Of a stretch of 64,000 nucleotides of DNA, positions 23,201-35,200 are shown in pieces. How positions within the stretch are numbered: position 1 is the stretch's first letter; each line of letters starts with the position of its first letter. The stretch is from Meandrina meandrites. Its lineage: Eukaryota; Cnidaria; Anthozoa; Scleractinia; Meandrinidae. The stretch is taken from positions 36,275,417 to 36,339,416 of the forward strand of contig OY855904.1 in assembly GCA_963693305.1 (NCBI GenBank). Direction: 5' to 3'. The translations under genes were made by a program, and so were the position numbers. The notes beneath the pieces were generated by a model. That model saw only the letters and a program-made list of their open reading frames with translations, was not told the DNA's origin and searched no databases.

Positions 23201-26200
23201 ACCGACCTACGAACTGTCAAAATATCTGGCCTCCCTTCTGAAGCACCTCGTGAATGAAACCGAATATTCTGTCAAGAACGCTAAACAGTTTGCAGAGTTT
23301 GTAAGTAACCAGGAAGTGGCTGATGACGAGCTGATTGTATCGTTTGACGTGGTTTCACTATTCACCTCCATACCAATCGACATGGCTATAGATGTCATTC
23401 AGCAAAAACTCGAGGGATCTGACGATTGGAGAAATCATACACAGCTGACTAAAGGCCAGATCCTGGATCTACTCTCCTTCTTGTTGCACAACAGTTATTT
23501 TGTATTCGAGGGAACCCAATACCACTAGGTATCGGGATGTGCCATGGGATCGCCAGTCAGTGCGGTGATCGCAGAGCTTGTAATGCAAGAAGTTGAGGAG
23601 AAAGCGTTAGAAACTTCGCCCGTTCAACCAAAGTGGTGGCGCCGCTATGTTGACGATTCGAATGCGTGCATTAAGAGGGACGGTGTTGAAGCTTTTCACA
23701 GCCACTTAAACTCGATAAACGCGAACATTCAGTTTACAGTGGAGATGCCTACAACAACTAGGGGCAAAAACAGCATAGCCTTCCTGGACACCAACAACAC
23801 CGTTAATGAGGATGGTAGGATCGAGGTGGGTGTATACCGCAAGACCACACATACGAGCAAGTATTTAGACTTCCATTCACACAGCCCAGCGCAAAGCAAG
23901 AGAGCTGTCGTTAAGACTCTGATGGACCGAGCTAAGTGCATCCCATCAACAACCGCGCAAATACAAAACGAGAAACAACGCGTTGTTAATGACTTAAAAG
24001 CTAACGGTTATCCCGAGAGCTTCATCAAGTCAGCTGGCGAATCAAGCAAAACAAACACGCAACCAAGAACCCAGGAGAATCCGAAGGCATACATGTCCAT
24101 CCCGTATGTGAAAGGAGTGTCGGAGCGCGTTCGACGGATTTTGAGCTGCGAAAACATCAAGACAGCGTTCAAGCCAGTACGAATGTTAGGAAATATCTTC
24201 AAAAAACCCAAGGACCGACCAGATAAAGGGCGGTTGAAAGGAATTGTATACAAAGTGACTTGCAGGACATGCTCATTTGCATACGTTGGGGAAAGCAAAA
24301 GAAGCTGGAAATCGCGAGGAGCCGAACACAAGCCCGGAACAAACGGAAATATCAACTCCGCGATTAAACATCATGCAGAAATCGGCCACGACATACATCC
24401 AAGTTACGCCGAAATTCTTGAAACAGGTGTAAGCAGCAAGAACAAAAGACTGTTTCTTGAGTCTTTACATTCTTTCCTCGACAAAAACACTGTAAACGAA
24501 AGAACGCCCTTCCCAAGGGTTTACGCATCGCTGATTGCTCCCCAGGGGGGTAATGTCAATGCAACTTATTAGAATTCTGCAAACCTTGCAAAAATCCATC
24601 ATTCTCTGAAGAAGACCGCAGAAGGCGATCGAAAATTTAGAGTATCCCTTTTTATATTTTTAGATCTGTTTAAACCGTTTATATTTTTTAAGCTATGACC
24701 ACAGATCGCTCCAGCAGTTTTATCCCAAAGGGTGTCATTTTGTTTCTTTTGTGATGCACATTTGTGGTGCCAAGTTTCAAGACCACTGCTTTAATAGTAT
24801 TAGAGATATTGTTTATTCAGTATTTTACCAGTTTTTAGTTACAAATCTTATGACGTCATCACTGACCTAATTTGCATAATAGAAAAATGTCAATATCTCA
24901 AAAAGAAAAACGCCATTCTTTCAAATAAGCAAGAAATATTTTTCATGTCATATACACTTAAACACATGTCAACAAACTGGCATGTGAAATTTGGAGCTGT
25001 TTTGACGATTTTCATTTTTGCTTCAAATTGCTAGGGCCCTCATTTGACCAAACCCTTCAATTGTTAGGTAGACTGGGGGATAGATAGGGTATACTTGAAA
25101 AGTACAAATTAAGTATACCTGTGTACAACCCTCCAAGTTTATTTTTTTCCTTAGTGGCCATTTGGCCACCGACTGCTCAAGTTTGGTCGCCATTGAAAAA
25201 TTTTAGTCGCTAAGTAAGCTCACGCTTTCAATCCTTCTTCTCAATTTTAGTCGCCACGCTGGCGACTTGGGTTTCAATTTAGTCACCAGCTCCAAAATTT
25301 TAGTCACCATGGTGACTAAAATGGTCTTAACTTGGAGGGTTGGTGTAGGACAATTAGCTATAATGGTTTAGTATTCAAAGTAGAGGGAAGAGTATTTCTC
25401 TTCCATCAGGGCTCGACAAAAACTTAAATTCCAACTTGCCCTTTGGGCAAGCAAGTCTCAAAACTTGCTTGCCCGAGCCGATTTCCCACTTGCCCGCATC
25501 AAAAAAATAAAGTAAGAAATAAGCTCATTAAAAATTCATAATCCTCGGATGACTAGATCTCACAAAGTGTTTTTTGATTGCTTTACTTCGTTTGAATGTT
25601 TTCCTTATTAACATAACAATTGAAGTGACTGAAGTGATTTTCTTTTTCTCGTATTTTTCTCCCAAGCCGGCGTGTTATGAGACTGCACGGCGGAATGTTT
25701 ATTTTTGGCACTGGAAGACACTAAACTGGTTTCTCATCAGTGGTCGAAAACTACTTGTCCCGGACGACCGGACGGGACTTTTGTCGAGCCCTGTTCCATG
25801 TACTAATTCCTTGCAGTAGCAACTGGATGCTACGCTTATGAGCTACGTGTACATGTAGGCTCTTATGATTTGTAACCCTGGACTACACTTAAATTGACGT
25901 AAATTTCAGTGTGCCTACATGTGAAAGCACAAATATTAGGGAGCCATTCTAAAATTTCATTACTCGAAGAGATCTAAAATTACTGTCAGTGCTAAGTGTT
26001 TATTCAATCTCTTAACTTTATTTCCTTACCTAGAGTACATCATCACTTGAAAGCAATCTCGAAGGTCTTGCCAGTGTGCTGGAAGCCGATTTGCCAAATT
26101 ACAAAGAACGCATCCTCAAGATTATTTGCACATGGTAAGAGAACAATTATTGCCAGAATATAATTGTTCTTGCAGAGAATAATTATTATACATGTAAGGT

Positions 26201-29200
26201 TAACTGGGCTAGACATCACTTAAAATAGACCAGTCATGAAATTTGACACAAGATTCTCGACTCGAGAGAGAAGACTCTCGTCTCGAGAGAAGCTTTAAAA
26301 ACTGTAAGTACGATGGCTTGATCTTCACGTGAGATTTTAATTGCCTATTGTAAAACATAGCGAATGATACGCGAGTGAATTGAACGCCACCTTTAAACTC
26401 TTGCGACAAGTTGCGTGACTGTTTAGCTGATCATAGAAACTAATTCTCACATCGCGCAGTCGTCAAAAAATGTTCACTGAAAAAAGTATGCAGTTTTCTC
26501 AAGTCCTTTCTCAGACATCTTAATATTCAATTTTTAACATTTCTTTGATTCAAAGTTTTCATTTGCAATGGCAGTAATTAATCTAGCAGGGCGAGTTTTG
26601 TTTCAAAAGCTGTATAAAGTTGAAGGCTGTTTGCTCACACAACATGCAAATTCAATTGTTCTGTGTGACTGTTGAGGAAAAATGATCCAGGATTAAATTG
26701 GAGTTTTTCACAAGTGCTTTTACTGGCCACAGGCGTCTTAATCTTAAATTTTTGAGTTTTTTTTTCCAAAAATACTGAAAATTCCGGTTATAAGCCCTGG
26801 GCTTATACAACTTCGTAAGGGTTTTTGGGTTGGCTTATAAGTGGAGGGGCTTATATCCGGGGGGGCTTATAAGTGGAATAAAAAAATGTTTCGAAACGAG
26901 CCACGGTAGTGTTGATCGAAATACGTTTTTAAGTTAAAAACTCAAAATAAAACAACATTTAACCCTGTTCAGTACTGTCATCAAGCAGAGGGGGGGGCTT
27001 ATATCCGGCGGGGCTTATAACCAGATGCATTTTTTTGTTTCCACTTAGATGGGCCTATAACTGGGGGGGGCTTATAAGCGGAATTTTACGGTAACTCTTT
27101 AGTCGACGCGATGGACCGTGCAGTCAGTCAGTCAGTGAAGTATACATGTTTGTAAGTCACACCAATCAGGTCTCAGGTACTATCAGAACCAATGAAATTG
27201 CAGTTTATAAAGGGGAAGTAATCTGATACAGTTGTAGGGCTATGTAGTTAGTGATGCACCATGCACAAATAGCTCAACCCATGAAATAAACCATCCCACC
27301 CAATCAATTGAAAAAATAACTCCTGCACGCTTAGCGTGCCTATGTTTAGGATTTCTGTCATTCACAGTTTGCATTTGAGATGCAGTAAATAAATTCAAGC
27401 AATGCGGCAAGTTTCGATTCAAGAGCTTTGCCAAGTTCACTCGTACGCACACGACGTGTGAAGTTAACTGATGTCTTGATTTTGCTTTTTGAGACTAGCT
27501 TCATTTACGTTTTGCTTCATAGCATTGAATCAGTCGTAGTTTCGTGGAATTTAGATGTCTTTTAGCAACAGTCACGATAGAAGGCATATATTTTTTCCAA
27601 AGAGATCTGAATGCCACCAAAGACCACCAAAGTACTGCTAAGACAAAGAAGAGTTAAAATTTGGAGAGCTTCTACTTTCTGATCCAATCTTTTTGTTCAG
27701 TACTTTATACATGCTTCCCAGCAGAGCTCTCTTTATCAAAATGGTCATGTAATTCTGGAGAAACAGCTCTCTTATCGCAAAAAAAAAAAAAAAACCAGGT
27801 TCTGTAAATATAATTCCTGTGCAATTTTAAAATATGCAAAAACTTGCTCTCACATTTTTAGAGCGAAATTAAAAAAAAAATACAGTGAAGAAAAGTTAAG
27901 GCTATTTTGTGCTTTGAAAATCATTTGAAAGAGATGTTTTTTGATTTGATCTGTGCGATACTTTTCAAGAAATGACTTTCAGTCGTTAACACACAACGGA
28001 TCAACCATGCAGGACCAGCATGACATGGCTCTCAAGTATACAAATCTTCATCCGCAACCAACATACATGTATTTGTCACATATTTCCATGTGTTATTTGA
28101 AAGTGGTGTATTTCAGTGAAAAGGCCACATATATGCTTGTGTTGTTTTGTCAAAAGTATTGCATTATTACCCCAAAAGGTGACCTTTAAATAGAGGTGAA
28201 ATAAAAATATAGTTTGGAAGTGTATAAAATTTTGGCTGACAAAACATATAGCTGAAACCATGTTCACTTTTGTGAGTGTCTTTTATTTCCATGATTGGGG
28301 AACTTTGTTAATATTCACTACCAGTGACCTTACATCCTCTTAGAGGGCTTTTTTAACATAATATTGCATCTTCTAAAGCATTCTGCACCCAGACTTCCTA
28401 ACCCTTGGTAATTGTTCATTTATATGTCTAATTATGGAATGACCTTACAGTACGTGTTTTATAATTATGTCATAGTGTGTGTGTTTTTTTGCAGCGCTGC
28501 AAATCTGCCAGAGAAAATAACTGTATACAGCACACTAGTTGGACTTTTGAATGCAAAGAACTACAGTTGCGGAGAGGAGGTGAATTTCCTTATCATGCTG
28601 TTATGATGGTTTGCTACTGGTCTAACCCATTAACATGCTTAAGAAATATGCTAATGTTCTATCCCTGCAGTGTACTAATTAGCCACTGCAGGCGTTATGT
28701 GTGCAGTTGAAACTCTTCTTGTATCTACTTAAGATAGTAAAAGACCAGTTCTAGGGTTGGCCACCACTGGGTACCCTGGAATTGGAATTGTTGCTCTAAG
28801 CTGTTATTAAAAGCTCTTGTAAGCAACTGCTCCAGTCCTGTAGGTGACTGTGACCAGTTTTGAGAATTACCAACTGGTCTTTTCCTTTTTAGCTTGAAAA
28901 ATGGCAAATCCATTTTTGAGTTCTCAGGAGCAAGGCCAGCAATTTTACTCCTTCGCTCCTTTTATCCATGTATCCTTTACTTACTGTGTCGGTTCCCGCG
29001 TATATCCTGTTAATCTGCTTGCTGACTAGTGCATAGCTCTTGCACATATACATGTATTGTCCATCAGTCACTGAGGGTCAGCCAAAGGATGAGAAACTGT
29101 CTTGCATATCATTCATACTCACCCGGCAAAACAAAAAAAAATGATGAACTGAAATGAACTGAACTAAACTTATTTTACCGTGTCAGAAACAAATTTACAA

Positions 29201-32200
29201 AGTTACTTCCTTTCGAGTAGATTCCCCATTTTTACTCTTAGAACTCAAGAACTTCTAATTTGAGAATTTCCTTCTGTCATATTGTACCAAAAAGGTTAAT
29301 ATATAGATTTAGGCAGGCCTAAAAGCGGAGCTCCCATTTATCATTTCTTTTTTTTGCTCGAGTAAATTACAGTATTACCAAATAAGAAACCACACTATAT
29401 TTCTAGGCTTATACGGTGGCCCATGTAGTTACAAAAAACCTCTCATGATTTTGTTGACCAAAGCGACGTCAATATATTTCGTGATTAACCCGTCTGAATT
29501 TTCCTGCCTTTAGTGACAGGTTCTAAAATTGAAATTGACGAGTGCACTTTATTGGGTTTCTCACGTACGCACGTAGGCGCAAAACAAATCTTAGTAAAAC
29601 TTTTTACAACGTTTACTGTACACTAATTCGTAATACCCCTCTAAGATCTCTATGAGTTATTCAAGGTAAAAAGAACCTTGACCTTGTTTTGATTACTACA
29701 AAACTGTTAGGGCAAGAAAATCAACTCAAGGCAAAAACAAAGTACGTACAGAAAAATAAAGTGAACTCGCTGCTAAACACAGTAAACTAAATGAACTCAC
29801 GCCACGGCAAACTGAAAAAATCACGGCGGCAAAACAAACACTGCAAATTGATGGTGCCGGTTATGTAGGTCATTTTAAAGCAGTGTTTGTGTAAGAATTG
29901 TGGCAGTTTGTGATTTGGAAAGTGGTGCACGCTAACTTAGAATAAGCTTACAATGATGTTTTGACTGTTTTGAACCGTCTTCTTTTCGTTGCGGTTTGGT
30001 TGCACGATTTACTAATTCTGTTTTATCGTACGCGTTGCTAAATACCTAAGAGAATTTTATGTAGAGAACTGAATGAATTTTCTTCATTTCTGGTAAGTAA
30101 ATATGCGGTAGGTTAAGTCTGAACCCACTCAGCCTAGCGCAGGTAACTCGCAACGAAACCGGCAAATTCAACACACTCACTAACAAGCAGTGATATTATA
30201 AAGAGAAACAAAACAAATGCAAGCGAGCCGAAATCGCGATTGTGATCCGTGAAGCTAAATAATTTGTTTTCAAAATCCAATAATGAACATCACAGTTAAC
30301 TCCAATAACTAAAACTGAAAATAATTAGTCTAAACAAAATATTTACTAAACAAATGTGTAAAATGTACAAACATGAACAGGCTTGATAAATATTTACGTG
30401 AAGATCTGAAAACCGACACAACTTCAAATTCATTCATAAATGAAGTATAATTCTCTCAATATAAAATTAGGCTTATGCTTAGTGCATACATTTACGTTTG
30501 TTACCTCATTATTGAAGACGGCTTATAAATTCTGCAGGGATAAGCTTTCAAACCAGCCCAATAATGTCGGAGACGAACACGGCAAATTCGTTGCAAGTTT
30601 ATCCAACACAACCGACATATACATTATATGAATTATCACCGAACATCAATTTCTCTCTTTCCATCGGTGTAGCCTTTAACAGTCTTTTATCCTTTACTTC
30701 AATGAACTTGATCGGCTCTAAATTCACTTTTGTTTGAGCTCAATTCAGTGATATTCAGCCTTGCTCAGCCGTAGGTCGAACCCTGCACATCGCGCTCTTT
30801 TTGACTCGTTATCCAGTATATCATGTTCAAATCGGCAATTATTTCAGATCTTCCCATTAAGAGGTTGTCCTAAATCATTTGGCATAAGTTTCCATGATGT
30901 AGATGAGTAAATAAAGTGAGAAATATTCACGAAAATTGATGTTTGCCAGCAGCTTTCTTCGTGTCTTTCATTCAGCTTTAAAGGTGAACAGCGTACCAAA
31001 GATTTGCCGCCTTTTCGTACAATTGCTTCGTTTAAGTTGAAATGAAATGTCCAGATCATTCATTTAACATGCGAAAAAACTGAACTAATTATTTCTAAAA
31101 TAGATTAAGCCAAGCCTAAAAGCAGAGCTTGTCGGTTATTTACCTTGCCCTTTATTTAAATCTGAATTTACGCGATGATAAAATTATCAGGCTAAGTAAA
31201 AAACTGAGTACTTGAGCCCGCGATCAACTGGAAAACCATTGCCTGGTCAGCGGTCAACTTCCAAAAAAAGATGTCACCTCGATAAGCTCTACGGCTGGGC
31301 CCGCAATGTGGTCATGTGATACTGGTCAGCGGATACCTTGTTTTGACAGCTGTCAATTGACCATGACATGGAAGTTCAATATCAAAGATTTAACAGTAAC
31401 CAAGGCGGTAATTGTCCTGTGACTCCCCTCCCCCTCCCCCAGAGTCTGTACGGACGGACGCTCGGACGCTCGGACGCTCGGACGCTCGGACGCTCGGACG
31501 CTCGTACGGTCACGTGATTACCAAATTTTCTGGGCTTGATGGTTTACCAAATTTTCTTACCCATGGTGCTCCGCTGGCGCGCTTCGCGCGCTGGAGTTCC
31601 GCTATGATTTATCACTAGATAATAATGGTTCAATTCTCCACCGCCACCATGAAATTTGCTAATGAATTATTAAGCAAGGGTCCTGTATGACCTTAATTTC
31701 GGTTGTTGCCGTTGTTCTTTGTAAGCTAATTATTAATAAACACAATATTTAATGCCATGTTTATATGCGTATTTATCCATGTGTATGGTTTCAAAACACT
31801 TAATTATGAAAATTTTCTGTTTTCTAGTTTTTAGACATGATTCTGGAAAATCTTAAGGAAGTGCTGATTGCTGGTCAGTTTGACAGAGCTAGATTAATGG
31901 TAAATAAATTACAACTTTTACATGCTTGGCAATTTTGAAATTTCTTTTTATTTTTGTCCTGCTTTTTAACCCATGGACATGTGAAGTGTAGAAACATGTT
32001 TTCTGGGGACTCCAGATATGCAAATTAGTAATTCTCACTCACTTAGGAGTGTGGGAGGTGTGGTGGCCTCATAGCTGGTGCGCTGGACTGTGGGTTGAGC
32101 AGTCCAAGTTTGAGGCCTGGTTGGGCCACTGCATTGTGTTCTTGGGCAAGACACTGTATTCTCACTTCATGCTACAGAAACCGGGATTAGCTCCACCCTG

Positions 32201-35200
32201 ATGGTCCACTAGGCTCATACATGTATGCAGACTTAACCTGTTTTTCTACTTCACTAAGCTTAAGGTTAAAGGGAACCTCAGCTGTTAAGGCAAGTTTACG
32301 CTGAATTACTCAAAATAATGTCTAAATTACAAATTTTACTGCACAAGGTAAAAATAACATTTAATAAATTGAAATAATAAATGGCAAAGATTATCGCTTT
32401 TAAATTTCCCAGGCGCTGCCATCTTGGATTTCATGACGTCACTGCGTTGTCACTACTTTTGTTTAAAACAAAAGGACAAGGCATTGACGTCATGAAATCC
32501 AAGATGGCGGCGTGCGGGAAATTTAATAGTGATAATTAGTCTAAATCATTTCCATTTATTTCAATTATTAATTGCTATAATTATCTCCCTTGTCCGGTAA
32601 AAACTGTATTCTAGGCATTATTTCAATCAACTCAAGGCAAACTTGCCTTTACAACCGAGGTTCCCTTTAAGACACTGTAATTACTCCGGCACTGAACTCG
32701 AGTGCCCGGTCGATTTCCTGAGTTTTACAGTTCCTAATGCAATATTGGAATAGTAACCATGCAAACACAATAACAAGGCTTGTGTTGACTTGTGTGAGAG
32801 ATTGTAATAAACTTTGGCAAGGTTGGCCATCTTTTCTCACATTTTTCAGAAAATGAGGGAAAGTTTCAATACTAATGACACTACTATAATTATGGTCTTC
32901 TAATAAGAGAGGAAATCATTTTTGCAAAAGAAAGACAACCAAATTTCCTAACAGGAGATATAAAAAATGAAAACAAAAGCTTTGCTACTAATGAGGAAAA
33001 TGACTTACGGAGCTACTGTGTTGAGACACGCATCTTTTGTTTTAACGTGCGAACGTGCCGTGCGCATGCATTCACCTTTACCTGTTTTCCTCTGGAGGGT
33101 CACAAATGGAAAATGCTTTTTACTGAGAAAAGTTATTCTGAATCAATGAATGAATTGAAAAAGATATGAAGAATACTTCATGGAAAGTGTGCATGTATGG
33201 TGTTTAAGCACTTGTTGGTTTGTATCAGAAATCTCACTTGTTGGCTGTGCTCACTCGTTCAATTTCTGATACTTTACCATCTGGTGCGTAAATACCGTAT
33301 ATGCACACTTCGATTCATCATCATCATTTTTTTTGTTAACATCATCTGGGATTGAAAATATACTTACTTAATCCTCTTTGCCCCTTGTGAGGTATAGGGC
33401 CTCCACCATAGCCTTCCACCGGACTCTGTTCATCGCGATCTTCTCGGCCTCACCCTATGTCTTCCCGATGCTCTCCAGCTCCTTGATTACTGTTTGCTGC
33501 CAAAATATAGCAATCCCCAAATATTCCTACAATTCCAACCTCTCGATGTTTTATGGGAAATTGCAAAAGGCAGTTCCTTTGCTGCATAAAAATTTATCAG
33601 CAAGCGAGCAAATAAGGTATTTTAAGGCAAAAATGATTTGGTAAAAATGTAATGTCATCATTCCACATAAAATAGTACTTAAAAGGGCTGTCACCAGAGG
33701 ATTAAGTAAACTGGAAAGAAAGATGAATTACACTAGAATTTTATTAGTAAACTGAACCTATAGCTTTTTCACTGCTCTTTTAGGTGCGGTTTCTTGCTGA
33801 TCTTGTGAACTGTCGGGTTCTGATGCCTAGTGCACTTTTAGAGTTTTTTGACAAGCTATTGGCAGCTACTATGGAGGAAAATATTACACAGGTACATCTT
33901 TGATATAACACAGTAATGTTGACTGCTAAACTGTTAGTATAGACCTGTTGCCATGGTATCTTTAACAAAAATCACAGTTTGTGGAAGATGTGGTGGCTTA
34001 ATTAATGGTTAGCTTGTTGTCCTCTGGATCAAGTGATCCGTCTTGAAGAAAAGCAAAGACTACAATTATATTGTTTCTGAGGACCCTATGCTCTCCTCAT
34101 GGGAACAGGGAAGTATGCATTACAGACTTGACTAGCTCTCACAAATGTTGCATGTTTTCCCTGTGGTGTCAAGTAAAAACCCCAATTACATGAAATTAAA
34201 TTAGACTTTTAGGCATTGCAGTACTTTAATTTGTATGAAATAAAATGAAAATGAAATGAAAAACTTGTACTAGGATTTTTTGCACAAAATATCCTAACAA
34301 CCAGTGGAAACAAATTTTCCAGATTTGCTGCACTTTGTAAACCGTTCTAAAACAGGTGTTTTTTTGTTTGATCCGTTTATTACTTAAGTTGAAACATCAT
34401 GCATCACTTTAAAATCAGTCATGCATAAGAATGAGACAACCTAGTATGGATTGCACTGATTGGCCACAAAAGTGACAGCACAGACAACTGGAAGCAATGT
34501 GGGATTTTGAAGCATTCAGAAGTGTGTGTAGCTAGCAAAATGGATTTAAACCAGCTGCAGTTTTTAAACAGGACAATTGCAAGTTGCAGGGACCAAATTT
34601 TCTGGTTTCTTAGTCCCAGTAATAATTCAAAAGCAAAAATTTACAAAATAGTGGGAAAATATGTTTGAAAGAAAAACAAAAGTACCATGTTACATACTTT
34701 GAAGCGAAAACCAAAAGTATCATGATACAATGTTTTGCAGGAAGAACCGTAAACATCTGCAGATAAGCTGCACCTTGAATTTAACAACTCAAATTTTGCA
34801 AAAAAGAATTTTTTGAAAGAAATCCAAAAATGAGTGTTTAGAAGGCTTCAAATGCAACTTACTATTAACATTGAAACAGAAAATACTTCAATCGTACCCA
34901 CAATTTTTCCGCTGTAATATAATGAACATCATCTCCACCAACTTTGACATATGATTGATCTTTTTCAGGTACTTGTAGACGGGTATTTCTTCATTCAACA
35001 CTGTTTTTCTGCAGTTTTTTGTGTGACAACAATAACGTGTGTGTTTACAGTTTTTGAATGTTTGTACCATAGTAACCAGGCATTAGTTTGAACCCACTAG
35101 GACTAGGGTGAGAACAATAAAATGGTTGTTTGTTTATTCAAGATGGAGATTCTGTTGTTTGTGGAGCCAACTGTTGGAGATAAATTTGTTGAACAAAGAG

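Larger units (their letters stand above)
20783..24721. mobile_element. Inverted dimer of a Penelope-like retroelement with 12-bp target duplication
   Basis: Two copies of one element lie 5' end to 5' end: minus strand 20783-22329 and plus strand 22330-24691. Their 3' ends point outwards and match (TTAAAAAATATAAACGG against its complement). ATCCCAAAGGGT occurs just outside both ends (20771-20782 and 24722-24733), so the whole dimer behaves as one insertion. The 30 bases 24692-24721 are extra, present only on the right. The encoded reverse transcriptase and GIY-YIG endonuclease are Penelope-type. Confidence 0.85.
16840..26033 (+). other. NCBP1 intron 2 (9.2 kb)
   Basis: Starts GTATGT, ends TTACCTAG. 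The first 1.4 kb and 19960-20770 and 24734-25120 contain no recognised gene. Partial TGTCACG-type ends near 17355 and 17680 may mark an old transposon fragment. Other repeats are listed separately. Confidence 0.75.
26135..28494 (+). other. NCBP1 intron 3 (2.4 kb)
   Basis: GTAAGA to TTTTTTTGCAG. Apart from a Helentron-like copy with a nested MITE and a fragment of an unclassified repeat, 26140-26750 has no recognised feature except a CTCGAGAGAGAAGACTCTCG palindromic patch near 26257. Confidence 0.75.
28580..31827 (+). other. NCBP1 intron 4 (3.2 kb)
   Basis: GTGAAT to TTTTCTAG. 28580-29300 shows no recognised element. The rest is repeat F in inverted orientation and a GC-rich repeat segment carrying an 8-bp satellite. 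Confidence 0.7.
31900..33783 (+). other. NCBP1 intron 5 (1.9 kb)
   Basis: GTAAAT to CTCTTTTAG. Contains a SINE and a TTAA foldback; 32680-33780 has no recognised feature. Confidence 0.75.

Noticed and set aside
31412..31618. 68-residue protein with repeated Asp-Ala-Arg-Thr-Leu motif
   Set aside because: It is a translation of the 8-bp satellite and surrounding repeat.
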